From: Bordetella sp. LUAb4
GTDB taxonomy: Bacteria; Pseudomonadota; Gammaproteobacteria; Burkholderiales; Burkholderiaceae_B
NCBI RefSeq assembly: GCF_021325795.1
Contig: NZ_JAHPZX010000001.1
Location: forward strand, 1-64,000
Direction: 5' to 3'
DNA length: 64,000 nt
Shown: piece after piece, positions 16,860 through 26,911 of the stretch
How the letters are laid out: every line of letters begins with the position of its first letter
How positions within the stretch are numbered: the stretch's first letter is position 1
Position numbers and translations under genes: made by a program
The notes under the pieces: generated by a model
Told to the model about the DNA's origin: nothing
What the model saw: the letters and a program-made list of their open reading frames with translations, nothing else
The model's database searches: none

Positions 16860-17786
16860 TCAGCGCAAATCCGGCGGATTGATGCTGGCGTCGCGCACGT
16901 AGGAATCGTCACCCGTCACGGTCAATGTGGCCGCCACGTCGGCGGGCCACTGGGGGATACGGCTGGTGCGCATCACCAGCATGCGGGCCCAGGCGTGCAG
17001 CAGGTTGAACGGATACATGATCAGCCGCATGATCCCCGGCGCCTGCGCGTCGTTGGCGAAGATCCGCTCGCTGGAAACGCCAGGCGGTTCGCGCCGGCCG
17101 TCCACCGGCATGCAGAACTTCACGGTGTCGATCACCGCCGCCGGTCCTTCTTCCATATACCGGCGCAGGAATTCCCAATGCCCGACGGCATTGACTTCGC
17201 GGCCGGTAACGATGCTGAAGGCGAAGGTCTCGCGCACCGTCTTGCCATCGGCGTCCAGCACCAGCCCGCGCACATCCCAACTGGCGGCATTCAAGCCCTT
17301 GCCGCGCCCCAGCGTGAAGAACACCTTGTCCCAAGGCACGCTGAGCACCGTGCCGTCCAGGCGAAACACGTGCACCATGCGCCGCTGCCGGTCCAGGGCG
17401 ATGGGGTAATACGTCCAGCGGAAAAGCTCCTTGCACGCCATCCACGAACCAAGCAGCCCCAATAGCGCCAGCACGCCGCTGCCCCCGAAGGCCACCGGCC
17501 ACAAGCCGTTTTCATTGGGGATGGCACCGCTGGCCACCAGCCACACGAAATTCCCGGCGAAATACAGGCATAGCGCCGCGATGGCCAGGCCCACCAGCGC
17601 CAGGAAGCCCCGCGTCCCGTACCAGCGATCCACCGACAGCAGGAACGTGGAATTCATCTTCACCACCGCCAGCTGCGACTGCAGCGGCACGTCCCGCCTT
17701 TGCTTCTGCTTGAGCTGCTTTTCGCGCTCCCACGGCGTCACGGGGCGGTTATTGGTGAATCGAGGCAGCAGTCCGGTATTGTCCAT
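16860..17786 (-). CDS. DUF6708 membrane protein, candidate effector immunity
   Basis: The 308-residue protein has two membrane helices at about 60-85 (GFLALVGLAIAALCLYFAGNFVWLV) and 92-112, then a soluble domain. It resembles DUF6708 proteins found behind T6SS effectors. The ATG at 17786 follows the upstream effector stop by 11 bases; a longer frame lies inside that gene. Immunity proteins of pore-forming T6SS toxins such as VasX are inner-membrane proteins encoded next to the toxin, so immunity is a reasonable inference. It is the last gene of the minus-strand T6SS operon. Confidence 0.6.
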   Translation of the reverse strand: MDNTGLLPRFTNNRPVTPWEREKQLKQKQRRDVPLQSQLAVVKMNSTFLLSVDRWYGTRGFLALVGLAIAALCLYFAGNFVWLVASGAIPNENGLWPVAFGGSGVLALLGLLGSWMACKELFRWTYYPIALDRQRRMVHVFRLDGTVLSVPWDKVFFTLGRGKGLNAASWDVRGLVLDADGKTVRETFAFSIVTGREVNAVGHWEFLRRYMEEGPAAVIDTVKFCMPVDGRREPPGVSSERIFANDAQAPGIMRLIMYPFNLLHAWARMLVMRTSRIPQWPADVAATLTVTGDDSYVRDASINPPDLR

Positions 17787-17797
17787 GGTCGATAAGA

Positions 17798-20437
17798 TTA
17801 CTGCCCCAGGGCCAGGTTGAGGTTCTTCATTTCCTGCTCCAGGCCGTAGTAATAGTCGGTACCCGACTGCCCCTGGAACTTGCCCCAATAGCAGCGCTTG
17901 AGCCATTCCTGGATTTTGTTGTCCTGGAAGACGGCGATCAGGATCGTCACCAGCACCAGCGCCACCGTAAGGATGATCCCCACGACGGTCGCCGCCGCCG
18001 CGAAGGCCCACAGCACCGCGATACTGAGCGCCGCCGACGCGATGTACAGGCCCCCCATCAGACCGTTGCGCTCGGTCGTCAACTGATCCTTGGCGGCCTT
18101 CAGGTCGAAGAACGCCAGGATCACGCCGATGACGATGCCGGCCCGGCCGCCAAACCTTGCCACCACCTCGCCCGTGGTTTCCACCGCCAGCCCCGACCCC
18201 AGCCGCATCCCCAGCATGGACCGGCCGGCCATGGCATTACCCAGCACTTCAGCCATGGAGCCGCCCGCGCCGGCGATGCCGACCACGAATTTCCATTCGG
18301 CGGTGCCTTTCTCGTGGTCCATGCTGGCCTGCATATCGCTCCACAGTTTCCACAGAAACACCCCCTGGAACACGCAGCTGACCGCGCCCACGCGCACATC
18401 GGCATTGATCACCGTGCGCCAGCGCGTCAACTCGCGCGCCTCATACTGTTCGATCGACATGGAGGCTTCGGCCAGGGCGGTCGCGCGGTCCATGGCATTG
18501 CCGGTCTTGGGCACATTGGCCGCGGCTTCACTGTCGACCATGCGAAACCAGCGTTTCTTGTCCGGAACATCCGTCTTCTCGCCCGCCACCTCCAGGCGCC
18601 GCAATTCCTCGGACACCGCCTTTTCCATCTTGCGCTGGTCGACCTGGCCGCCGTGCTGGCGCAGCGTCTCGCGTATCAAGGCGGCGCGGAATTTCTTCTT
18701 GCTGCCCACCACTTCGACGATCTCCACCGGTGACTTGGAAATGACGCCCAGGCGCACCGCCAACGTGCGTGCCACCTGGCTGTCGACCCCATCCTTGAGC
18801 ACGCGCGTCATGGGCCCCAGGACCTGGGTGACCAGGCGCGCCGTCCGGTCGTTCGCGCCCGCCCCCAGCCGCTTCAGCGCATTACCGTAGATGCCCGTCA
18901 AGGTGTACCAGGGCATGCCCTTCCAATCGATGGTGTTCTCGGACGCGCTCTGCACCTTCTCGGTGATCAACTTGTTGTTGTGGAACATGGCGCGCAGCAG
19001 CAGGTTGGACGTATCCGTCGCCCTGCCGATAAGCCAATCGAGCAGCAGCTCGAAGCAGATGCGCTTGTCCTGTACGCCGTCTATGCACAGCGTGAAGACA
19101 GCCAGGTAGACGTCACCGCTCTCGACATCTTCCACATCGTAGTTGCACTCGAAATTGCAGACCATCTCCGGGCTCTTCATCCACGCCACGTGCGCGGTGG
19201 CCAAGGGCACGATGGTGGCCAGGTCGAAGTCCTTGAGCCGCTTGTCGAACGCCTGCTGCCAAGCCACACGCTTTGGCTCGCTATAGTCCTCCAGGTACTT
19301 CTTCCAACTATCGTTACGCGCGGTCTGGCGCGCCTGCGCACTGGGATGCCGCGCGGCCTCGGCACGCGCTTCGCGCGCCTTCTTCTGTTCGGGATAGAGC
19401 TTGTCCGCCAGGATCATGCCCAAGGACGTATTGCCCATGCCGCCCGGACCAGCGAAGATCGGCGTGTCATCTCCATAGACGGAGATATTGGTCGCCTTGC
19501 GGTCGGCCTCGTTGAGAAAATCCGTCTCCGCCTTGTCCTGGACGATCTCGCGCAGGGACTCGATGGACTTGGACACCGTCAACTGGCGGATGTCGTCCGG
19601 ATTATTGGTGAAGGCATCGAAGCTTTGGCGCATCAAGCGGGCGACGTCCTGCGCGATGCCGGTGGGATCCGGCAGGGCCAGCATCACGCCATTGCCCGGC
19701 GAGAACCAATTCGACGCCTTCTCCACCATCTCGTACATCCAGGACTGGCGGCTCATCCAGTTCACCGTGGTCCAGTCGAATTGCTGCTTCAGGCCCGGGA
19801 AATCCAGGTTGTTGCGTGCCTGGCAGAAATACTCCGCCACCACACTCTTGGTATCGACCATCGCATGGGCCTGCGGATGCTTCTTCGATCCCAGCCACGC
19901 CTGCACGTCGAATTCGACCATATGCTTCTTGCGCTCGGCCGCGCCGCCATCGCCGCGATGCGCATCGCAGACGTCCTTGGTCCATTGCACATCGGACAGC
20001 GTCAGCCAGACCTTGGTGGCTTTCCTGGCGTTCGGGATGGTGATCATCGACGCCATGGCCTGGTGCTCCATCGAGTGGCAGGGGAAGTTGTTTTCCCCAT
20101 CCTTCAATGGCTTGTCCGGATTGAAGCGGTACAGCGTGTTGTCGCCGTTGACGAAATAGCCATCCAGTTTCTTGCCGGCTTCGTCATAGACGTATAGATA
20201 ACCCGGCCGCAGCAGACGTACGCCGTAGCGGGCGGCGCTGCCCAATTGGCGCTCCTTCTCCGCCAGGCCGGGATACGCCAGGTCGCCGCTCAATGCCGCC
20301 GGCGAATTCGCGTTGTTGCGCAACACCGCGTAGCGTACCGGGAAGATTGGCAGGCCGACGCGATGATAGGGGCAGTCCTCACCGCACTTGACGTACGGGC
20401 CTTTGTCTTTGGAGGGATCACTCGGGGGAGCGTTCAT
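17798..20437 (-). CDS. VasX-like (BTH_I2691 family) T6SS effector
   Basis: The 879-residue protein opens with a two-Cys segment and GLPIFPVRYAVLR (residues about 18-40), the mark of the VasX N-terminal family, then GVRLLRPGYLYVYDE. The C-terminal part (about 680-850) carries several hydrophobic segments, including GIVIGVILAFF and a long stretch SIAVLWAFAAAATVVGIIL. VasX-type effectors insert into and depolarise target membranes. The gene sits downstream of vgrG and a DUF4123 adaptor, with a 4-base ATGA overlap to the adaptor, which is the standard loading arrangement. The downstream DUF6708 protein is the natural immunity candidate. Confidence 0.78.
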   Translation of the reverse strand: MNAPPSDPSKDKGPYVKCGEDCPYHRVGLPIFPVRYAVLRNNANSPAALSGDLAYPGLAEKERQLGSAARYGVRLLRPGYLYVYDEAGKKLDGYFVNGDNTLYRFNPDKPLKDGENNFPCHSMEHQAMASMITIPNARKATKVWLTLSDVQWTKDVCDAHRGDGGAAERKKHMVEFDVQAWLGSKKHPQAHAMVDTKSVVAEYFCQARNNLDFPGLKQQFDWTTVNWMSRQSWMYEMVEKASNWFSPGNGVMLALPDPTGIAQDVARLMRQSFDAFTNNPDDIRQLTVSKSIESLREIVQDKAETDFLNEADRKATNISVYGDDTPIFAGPGGMGNTSLGMILADKLYPEQKKAREARAEAARHPSAQARQTARNDSWKKYLEDYSEPKRVAWQQAFDKRLKDFDLATIVPLATAHVAWMKSPEMVCNFECNYDVEDVESGDVYLAVFTLCIDGVQDKRICFELLLDWLIGRATDTSNLLLRAMFHNNKLITEKVQSASENTIDWKGMPWYTLTGIYGNALKRLGAGANDRTARLVTQVLGPMTRVLKDGVDSQVARTLAVRLGVISKSPVEIVEVVGSKKKFRAALIRETLRQHGGQVDQRKMEKAVSEELRRLEVAGEKTDVPDKKRWFRMVDSEAAANVPKTGNAMDRATALAEASMSIEQYEARELTRWRTVINADVRVGAVSCVFQGVFLWKLWSDMQASMDHEKGTAEWKFVVGIAGAGGSMAEVLGNAMAGRSMLGMRLGSGLAVETTGEVVARFGGRAGIVIGVILAFFDLKAAKDQLTTERNGLMGGLYIASAALSIAVLWAFAAAATVVGIILTVALVLVTILIAVFQDNKIQEWLKRCYWGKFQGQSGTDYYYGLEQEMKNLNLALGQ

Positions 20438-21285
20438 GGGGATGTCCGGCTGGAGTCGTTCAAGTCGTCGCGGATGCGGTCGAAATCTTCAGGCCGCAGA
20501 TTGGCCGTCGCGACGCGATAGGGGAAGTCAACGTCCGTGGGCAGGTTGGCCAACCTCTCCTGCAGCAGCGGATGACGATCGAAATCGGCATGCACGGTCA
20601 TGCCATGCCAGGCGTATTCCTCCTGGTCCTGCAAGCGCCGCAGGCCATGGTCGCGGGCTTTCTCGAGCTGGCGCAGGATGCCCTGGCCGGCACCGCGGTA
20701 AGCCGCCACCGAAGGGGGTTGCAAACGATCCAGGAGGGTATTGATCACGTTCATGCGCTGCAAGGCAAAGGCCTGTTGCGCGGTGATGCCGGGGGATTCG
20801 GCGGCGAACACTTGGGGCCGCCGCATTTCCTCCCACGCACCGGCGATGTTGTACTTCCAACGGCGCACCGGCCCCATCAGCCAGGCCATTTGCGCCGGTG
20901 TGAACAGCCACTGCAGCTGCACCAGCACGCGTGGGTCGAAATAGCGGAAGAAACACTGTCCGGTGCCCGGCAGGGCCAAGACCAGGCGGGTCGTCAGTGC
21001 CTGCGCCAGCGCAGCCTGGGTGACGTTCTCGTCGACATCGAGCAGACCGCAGCACCACAAGGCGTCGCCTTCGGCTTCCTGCGCCAAGGCCAGCACCAGC
21101 GCGGCCTCGCGCGTCAGCGGGGTGGCGCTGGCAATGTCGTACAGCCGGGGCATGACGCCCGCGCTGCGCGTCAGTGGCGCCGGCACCAGGGTCTGGCTGG
21201 CCATGCGCGCCGGGCCGTCGTGCGTCAACACGCCATCGGCGATGGCGTAGGCATATTCGCGCAAATCGGCGTAGACCAGCGACAT
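20434..21285 (-). CDS. DUF4123 T6SS effector adaptor
   Basis: The 283-residue protein has the DUF4123 pattern: an N-terminal Rossmann-like segment with YAYAIADG, FFRYFDPRVLVQL and WLMGPVRRW. DUF4123 proteins (Tap/TEC chaperones) bind the VgrG C terminus and the N terminus of the downstream effector to load it onto the spike. The ATG at 21285 lies 11 bases after the vgrG stop; a longer frame runs inside vgrG. It couples to the VasX-like effector gene by a 4-base overlap. Confidence 0.8.
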   Translation of the reverse strand: MSLVYADLREYAYAIADGVLTHDGPARMASQTLVPAPLTRSAGVMPRLYDIASATPLTREAALVLALAQEAEGDALWCCGLLDVDENVTQAALAQALTTRLVLALPGTGQCFFRYFDPRVLVQLQWLFTPAQMAWLMGPVRRWKYNIAGAWEEMRRPQVFAAESPGITAQQAFALQRMNVINTLLDRLQPPSVAAYRGAGQGILRQLEKARDHGLRRLQDQEEYAWHGMTVHADFDRHPLLQERLANLPTDVDFPYRVATANLRPEDFDRIRDDLNDSSRTSP

Positions 21286-21296
21286 CGCGCGTCCGC

Positions 21297-24080
21297 CTAG
21301 ATCGGCACGACGGCGCCGCCCTGCTGGGCCGCGGCACGCACACGTGCGTCGCACAAGGGGCCGCCGCCAAAGCCGGCGCTGGCCTGCGCGGATTGCGGCC
21401 CTTGCCAGGCATGCGCGCCGGCATGGAACGTGACCTTGCCGGGCGCGTGCAGCTGCACCTGGCCGTTTTCCACGCGCAGGTATGCGCCACCGGCAGTCGC
21501 CAGAATGTGGGTGCTGGCGTCGACCTGCACAGTGGCGTGGGTGGAGCTCAGCGTGACCGTGTCGCGGGCATTGAGGGTGGCGGCATCTTGCTGCGCGTGC
21601 AGGCTGAACTTGCCCGCGGCCGCATGCAGCAGCAGACCCTTCTGATTCGCCGGGCGCGTGCCGCCGTCGTCGCCCTTGCCCTCGGTGTACAGCACGACGC
21701 CGCCGGCGACATCCGACACCACGTCGCCGATGGCGCTCCAATTGACGTCGGGCGCCACGTGGGCCAGCGTGGCGCCGGCCGCCATGAAGGCGTTGGCGGG
21801 CGTGTACTGGCCAATGCCGGCCGGGGCGCTGAATTGGAAATGCGCTTCGCCATAGGCGGTGGCGGTATCGCCACTGGCGGAGGTGTCACCGCCGGCCGCG
21901 GCACTACTGCTGCCACTGCTGGCCCGCGGGCGAGTTTGGGTCTGGCGCAGCACTTCGCCGATATGGGTCAGGCCTTTGACCGCCGGCAGTTCGGCGGGAT
22001 CGCTTTCCGCGTCGAGCCTGGCCTGTTGCGCCACGGCCGATTTGGCCAGGCTCTGGGCCGATTCCGCGGCCATATCCAGGCGGACCGCCGCTTCGCTGCT
22101 GTCCAGCGCCGCCCCGGCGGCATTGGGCCGCGCATCGGCGCTGACCAGCAGGCCTTGGCCGCCACGTACCGCCAGCGATGCCTTGCTCGCCAGTTCGGCG
22201 CCATGGCCCAGATCGTCCAGCCGCTCGTTGTCGCTCTGCTGTTTGAGGCGGCCCAGATTCAGGCGGCTATCCTGCTGCGTGGTGGATGCCGTCAAGCGCG
22301 ACTGGCCCGGCGTATCGTCCATCACCAACTGGTTGTAGCCGCCCGAACCGCCGGCGCTGGCGGACAGCTCCTGCGATTTGAAACCGGACATCACCACGTT
22401 GTGCGCATGCGCGCCATCCGTGCCGGCGAACCATGCCGGGGCATTCCCCGTACTACGGGCGGCGCCAGATTGCACCTGGTTGTAGGCGGCGTTTTCTCCG
22501 CCCGCGCCGTTGTACACCGCGCCCACCACCACCGGGCGATCGACGTCGCCATGCAGGAATTGCACCAGCACTTCCTGGCCGACGCGGGGCACGAAATGGC
22601 CGCCCCAATCGCCGCCCGCCACCGGTTCAGCCACCCGCACCCAGGTGCCCAGGTCGCTCTTGGCTGGCGCGTTGTCGGTCCCAGCCGGATGCGGCAGGCG
22701 ACTGCTGGACGTGGCACCACGCTGCCAATGGAATTGCACGCGGATACGGTGATCGCGGTCGGTGTGCACGGGATCGTCGGCGCCCACCACCAGCGCGGTC
22801 TGCGTACCCAGGATGGTGGGACGCGGATGGATGCGCTGGCCATGGCCATCCAGCGTGGCGTTGCGATACTCCACCGCGGCCGGAATCGCGGTCACGCGGT
22901 TCTGATAGAAGATCTCGCCCGATGCGCCAGCCATCCCTTCCCCGAGATCCTCGAACGCCTGCCCCAGGCTGGCCTGAAGATTGTTGCGTGCGGTGTGCTC
23001 AACCCGCAGTACCAGAAACGCATTGCTTTCGGCCCTGTCCGTATCAACGTCGGCGCCGGCGTAATGATCCGTCAACGTGAAGCGCTGTCCGGCCGCCAGT
23101 GTACGTACCGTGCCGGCGCCGTCGTAGGTGGATGCCGGCACCCGTAGCGCCGCCAGCGCGTTGTGCGCCAGCCGGTCGCCCTGGGCGTCGTCCTCGAAGG
23201 CATACTGGCCTGGATAGTCGGCGTCCAGCAAGGCCATCTTGTTGTTCAAGCCGTCGACGGGCGCCTGCACCGACACCACCCGGCTGCTGGCGCCGCGATA
23301 GTCCCAACTGGCCAGGCGCACCCCATTGGTCAGCCAGCGGCGCGCGCGCGCCCAGCGTTGCATGGTGTCCTCGGTCTCGGTCACGTCCGCGCGATGGAAG
23401 CGCACGCTTTCCTGCGGACCGGCCTTGAACGCATCGTTATCGTCCGCGATCACCACCGTATGGCTGCCCGGGCTGTCGCCCTGCCCGGCCTGATGCTCGA
23501 TCCAGTAATAGAGCCCCTCTTCCGCCAGCAGGCGTTCGACGAAATCGAAATCGGACTCGCGATACTGAATGGTCAGGCTGCGCTTGGCGTACACCGACCG
23601 GTCCTTCAAGGCCCAGCGCCATGCGGGCGTCAGGGTGCCCTGGTTGCGGTAGTCGCCAAAGATGCTCTCGACGATGTCGCAGACATTCATGTCCTGGAAA
23701 ACATAGCTGTCGCGGCGTTGGCGCAGGAATGCCAGCCACGGCTCCAGGCGCAGTTGGTAGCGCGCCAGCCCGCCATTGGCACCCTCGAACCGGGCCTCGG
23801 TGACATGCCCATGCCAGACGCGCGGGGCATCCCGTCCCAGCGCGCTCTGCAAGGACAACTGCGCGGGCTGGCCCAGCAATTCCTTCAGGGGAATGTGAGC
23901 GTCATCCGACAGCGCCGTGATCCGCAGCCGATAGCCGCCATCGCTGATATGGTCGCTGCCGCGCATGGCCTGCGCCAGCAGCCGATTGGCGCCCAGCGGC
24001 GTGGACAGGTCCAGCAAGCGGTTGCCTTGCTCGAAAGCCGCGGTCAACAGGCGCGTGAGGTCGGCGGTTACGCTGGGCAT
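21297..24080 (-). CDS. vgrG: T6SS spike protein VgrG (first copy)
   Basis: The 927-residue protein has the gp27/gp44-like N-terminal half (GLARYQLRLEPWLAFLRQRRDSYVFQD, TIQYRESDFDFVERLLAEEGLYYW), a gp5-like OB fold (GADDPVHTDRDHRIRVQFHW) and a C-terminal DUF2345 beta-prism. It ends in a short tail with GPLCDARVRAAA, probably the adaptor docking site. VgrG trimers cap the Hcp tube and carry effectors. It leads the module VgrG-DUF4123-VasX-like-DUF6708, behind clpV. Confidence 0.9.
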   Translation of the reverse strand: MPSVTADLTRLLTAAFEQGNRLLDLSTPLGANRLLAQAMRGSDHISDGGYRLRITALSDDAHIPLKELLGQPAQLSLQSALGRDAPRVWHGHVTEARFEGANGGLARYQLRLEPWLAFLRQRRDSYVFQDMNVCDIVESIFGDYRNQGTLTPAWRWALKDRSVYAKRSLTIQYRESDFDFVERLLAEEGLYYWIEHQAGQGDSPGSHTVVIADDNDAFKAGPQESVRFHRADVTETEDTMQRWARARRWLTNGVRLASWDYRGASSRVVSVQAPVDGLNNKMALLDADYPGQYAFEDDAQGDRLAHNALAALRVPASTYDGAGTVRTLAAGQRFTLTDHYAGADVDTDRAESNAFLVLRVEHTARNNLQASLGQAFEDLGEGMAGASGEIFYQNRVTAIPAAVEYRNATLDGHGQRIHPRPTILGTQTALVVGADDPVHTDRDHRIRVQFHWQRGATSSSRLPHPAGTDNAPAKSDLGTWVRVAEPVAGGDWGGHFVPRVGQEVLVQFLHGDVDRPVVVGAVYNGAGGENAAYNQVQSGAARSTGNAPAWFAGTDGAHAHNVVMSGFKSQELSASAGGSGGYNQLVMDDTPGQSRLTASTTQQDSRLNLGRLKQQSDNERLDDLGHGAELASKASLAVRGGQGLLVSADARPNAAGAALDSSEAAVRLDMAAESAQSLAKSAVAQQARLDAESDPAELPAVKGLTHIGEVLRQTQTRPRASSGSSSAAAGGDTSASGDTATAYGEAHFQFSAPAGIGQYTPANAFMAAGATLAHVAPDVNWSAIGDVVSDVAGGVVLYTEGKGDDGGTRPANQKGLLLHAAAGKFSLHAQQDAATLNARDTVTLSSTHATVQVDASTHILATAGGAYLRVENGQVQLHAPGKVTFHAGAHAWQGPQSAQASAGFGGGPLCDARVRAAAQQGGAVVPI

Positions 24081-24117
24081 GATGGTTGATCTCCTGGACG
24101 CGAGCTGGGCGCGCCTC

Positions 24118-26862
24118 TCACTTCACCTGGAAACTGAAGTCGCCGTTCTCACCCGCGCTGGCACGGATGCGGCTGATGGCTTCGCCTTCGGCCATGCGCG
24201 CCAACACCTGTTCGGCGATCTCCGGCAACAGGGTGCCGTTGAGGATATGGTCGACGTTGCGCGCGCCGGTGTCGACTTCGGTGCAGCGGGCCAACACCGC
24301 CTCCACCAGCGCATCGTCCCACTCGAACACGGCGCGGTGGTTGCCCAGCACGCGGGCCGCGATGCGCTGCAGCTTCAGGGTGATGATGCGCGCCAGCGCG
24401 TCATCGTCCACCGGGTAGTAGGCCACCGTTTTCATGCGGCCCAGGAAGGCCGGCTTGAAGGCTTTGTACAAAGCCGGCAGCAACGCTTCATGCAGCGTGT
24501 CGGGGTCCGGCTTTTCCTCCGCGGCCTTGTTCACGCAAGCCTGCATGATGGTCGACGAACCCACATTGGACGTCAGGATGATCAAGGTGTTGCGGAAGTC
24601 GATCTCGCGCCCTTCGGCGTCGTCCATGAAGCCTTTGTCGAACACCTGGAAGAACAGCTCCAGCACATCGGGATGGGCTTTCTCGATTTCATCCAGCAGC
24701 ACCACGCTGTAGGGCTGGCGGCGTACCGCCTCGGTGAGCACGCCGCCCTCGCCGTAACCCACATAGCCCGGCGGCGACCCCTTCAGGCCCGATACGCTGT
24801 GAGCCTCCTGATACTCGCTCATATTGATGGTGATGAGCTTGCGCTCGCCGCCGTAGAGAATGTCGGCCACCGCCAGCGCCGTCTCGGTCTTGCCCACGCC
24901 GGACGGGCCTACGAACAGGAACACGCCCTTGGGCTTGTCCGGGTCCTCCAACCCCGCGCGCGACGTGCGTACACGCTGGGCGATGGCGTCCAGGGCATGG
25001 TCCTGGCCGATCACGCGTTCCGCCAGCGTCTCTTTCAAATCCAGCACGGTGCGCACTTCGTCGCTGACCATGCGGCCCAGCGGAATGCCGGTCCAGGCGG
25101 CGACGATCTCAGCCACCACCTGGGCGTCGACACACACCGGCACCAGTGGCGCTTCGCCCTGCAAGTCGCGCAGCCTGGCCTGCAGTTCGACCAGTTCCTG
25201 CTGGCGCGGGCTCAAGGGCGCGGCCTTGCCGGCGTTGCCGGCATGACGCTTCGCACTGGGCAAAGCTGCCGCCTGGCCTTGCGCCATGGCGGCGTCACCC
25301 TTATCGGCCTCTTGCGACCCGCCTTGCGCGCTTTGCTCCTCCAGCCCCTGGCGCAGCAACTGGATCTCGCGCGTCAGCTCGCGTTCCTGCTCCAGCCTGT
25401 GCTCTGCCTGTTGCAGCAGCGTACGGTCCGCGGCGATCTCCGCGTCCAGTTCCTCCAGCCGGCTCTCGTGTCCCCCCACGGCGGCGGCGTCGCGCTTCAG
25501 CGCGCCCTGCTCGGTTTCCAGGCGGATCAGCCGCTGGCGCGTATCGTCGATCAGCGCCGGCGTGGTGCTATGGCCCAAGGCCACGCGCGCGCACGCGGTG
25601 TCCAGCACACTGACCGCCTTGTCCGGCAGTTGGCGGCCGCTGATATAGCGATGCGACAGCCGCACGGCCGCGGTGATCGCCTCGTCCAGCACGCGCACGG
25701 AAAAATGCTTTTCCATCAAGGCGGCGATGCCGCGCAGCATGCTGGCCGCCAGCGCTTCGTCGGGCTCTTCCACCTTGACCACCTGGAAGCGGCGGGCCAG
25801 GGCGGCATCCTTCTCGAAATACTTCTTGTATTCGCTCCACGTGGTGGCGGCAATGGTACGCAGCTCGCCACGTGCCAGGGCGGGCTTGAGCAGATTGGCC
25901 GCGTCGTTCTGCCCGGCCTGTCCACCCGCGCCTATCATGGTGTGCGCTTCGTCGATGAACAGGATGATGGGCGACGGGCTGCGCTTGACCTCGTCGATGA
26001 CATTCTTCAAGCGGTTTTCGAACTCACCCTTGACGCTGGCGCCGGCCTGCAACAGGCCCATGTCCAGCACGCGCAGCGTCACATTCGCCAAGGACGGCGG
26101 CACGTCGCCGGCGACGATGCGCAGGGCCAGCCCTTCAACCACCGCGGTCTTGCCCACGCCGGCCTCGCCGGTCAGGATGGGATTGTTCTGCCGTCGCCGC
26201 GTCAGGATGTCTATCATCTGGCGGATCTCGCCGTCGCGGCCGATCACCGGGTCGACATGGCCCTCGCGCGCGCGCTCGGTCAGATTGGTGGTGTACTGAT
26301 CCAGCGCCGGCGTCTGCGACAGCGCCGCCGCGCCCTTGCCCGCGGCGGCCGGCGTCGCGCTGTCGCCAAAGCCGACCGACTGCGCCGCCTCGCTGGAACC
26401 GGCGGTGATGCCGTCGAAATCGTGCTTCAAGGCGTCCAGCTTGACCTGTTCGAAACGGGTCGACCCCCGCCGTGCCAGTTGCGCCAGGTCCGGCTCGGTC
26501 AACAGCGCCAGCAGCAGATGGCCGGACCGTATGCGGGTGGTCTGGGTGTCCAGGGACGCGATCAGCCAGGCGTGTTCGAACAGGCTGCTCAGATGAGGAG
26601 AAAACACCGGCGTACGGCTATTGCCGTTCTTGAAACCGGCCAGCTCGGCGTTCAGGTCCGCCTCCAGCGCCATCGGGTCGATGTCGCTGTGGCGCAGCAC
26701 CACGCTCACGTCGCAACTGGCCTGTTCCAGCAGCGCCAGGAACAGATGCTCCAGGTCCACCTCGTAATGGCCACGCGACATGCACAGATTGGCGGCACGT
26801 TCCGCCGCCTGGCGGCAGGTGTTGTTCAGTTTGGCGATCAGCGTCTTCAGGGGTATGGCCAT
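24118..26862 (-). CDS. tssH: T6SS sheath disassembly ATPase ClpV
   Basis: The 914-residue AAA+ protein has the ClpV N domain (KLNNTCRQAAERAANLC, GHYEVDLEHLFLALLE), a first ATPase domain with Walker A GEAGVGKT (232-239), a coiled middle domain around 470-600 rich in Glu and Gln, and a second ATPase with GPSGVGKT. It recycles the contracted TssBC sheath after firing. Both nucleotide sites look intact. It lies between tssG and vgrG on the minus-strand operon. Confidence 0.92.
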   Translation of the reverse strand: MAIPLKTLIAKLNNTCRQAAERAANLCMSRGHYEVDLEHLFLALLEQASCDVSVVLRHSDIDPMALEADLNAELAGFKNGNSRTPVFSPHLSSLFEHAWLIASLDTQTTRIRSGHLLLALLTEPDLAQLARRGSTRFEQVKLDALKHDFDGITAGSSEAAQSVGFGDSATPAAAGKGAAALSQTPALDQYTTNLTERAREGHVDPVIGRDGEIRQMIDILTRRRQNNPILTGEAGVGKTAVVEGLALRIVAGDVPPSLANVTLRVLDMGLLQAGASVKGEFENRLKNVIDEVKRSPSPIILFIDEAHTMIGAGGQAGQNDAANLLKPALARGELRTIAATTWSEYKKYFEKDAALARRFQVVKVEEPDEALAASMLRGIAALMEKHFSVRVLDEAITAAVRLSHRYISGRQLPDKAVSVLDTACARVALGHSTTPALIDDTRQRLIRLETEQGALKRDAAAVGGHESRLEELDAEIAADRTLLQQAEHRLEQERELTREIQLLRQGLEEQSAQGGSQEADKGDAAMAQGQAAALPSAKRHAGNAGKAAPLSPRQQELVELQARLRDLQGEAPLVPVCVDAQVVAEIVAAWTGIPLGRMVSDEVRTVLDLKETLAERVIGQDHALDAIAQRVRTSRAGLEDPDKPKGVFLFVGPSGVGKTETALAVADILYGGERKLITINMSEYQEAHSVSGLKGSPPGYVGYGEGGVLTEAVRRQPYSVVLLDEIEKAHPDVLELFFQVFDKGFMDDAEGREIDFRNTLIILTSNVGSSTIMQACVNKAAEEKPDPDTLHEALLPALYKAFKPAFLGRMKTVAYYPVDDDALARIITLKLQRIAARVLGNHRAVFEWDDALVEAVLARCTEVDTGARNVDHILNGTLLPEIAEQVLARMAEGEAISRIRASAGENGDFSFQVK

Positions 26863-26911
26863 ATGCGAGGTGCCGGCGAACCGGCGTTTCCCGAAAAGTT
26901 AGAAGGTCGTT

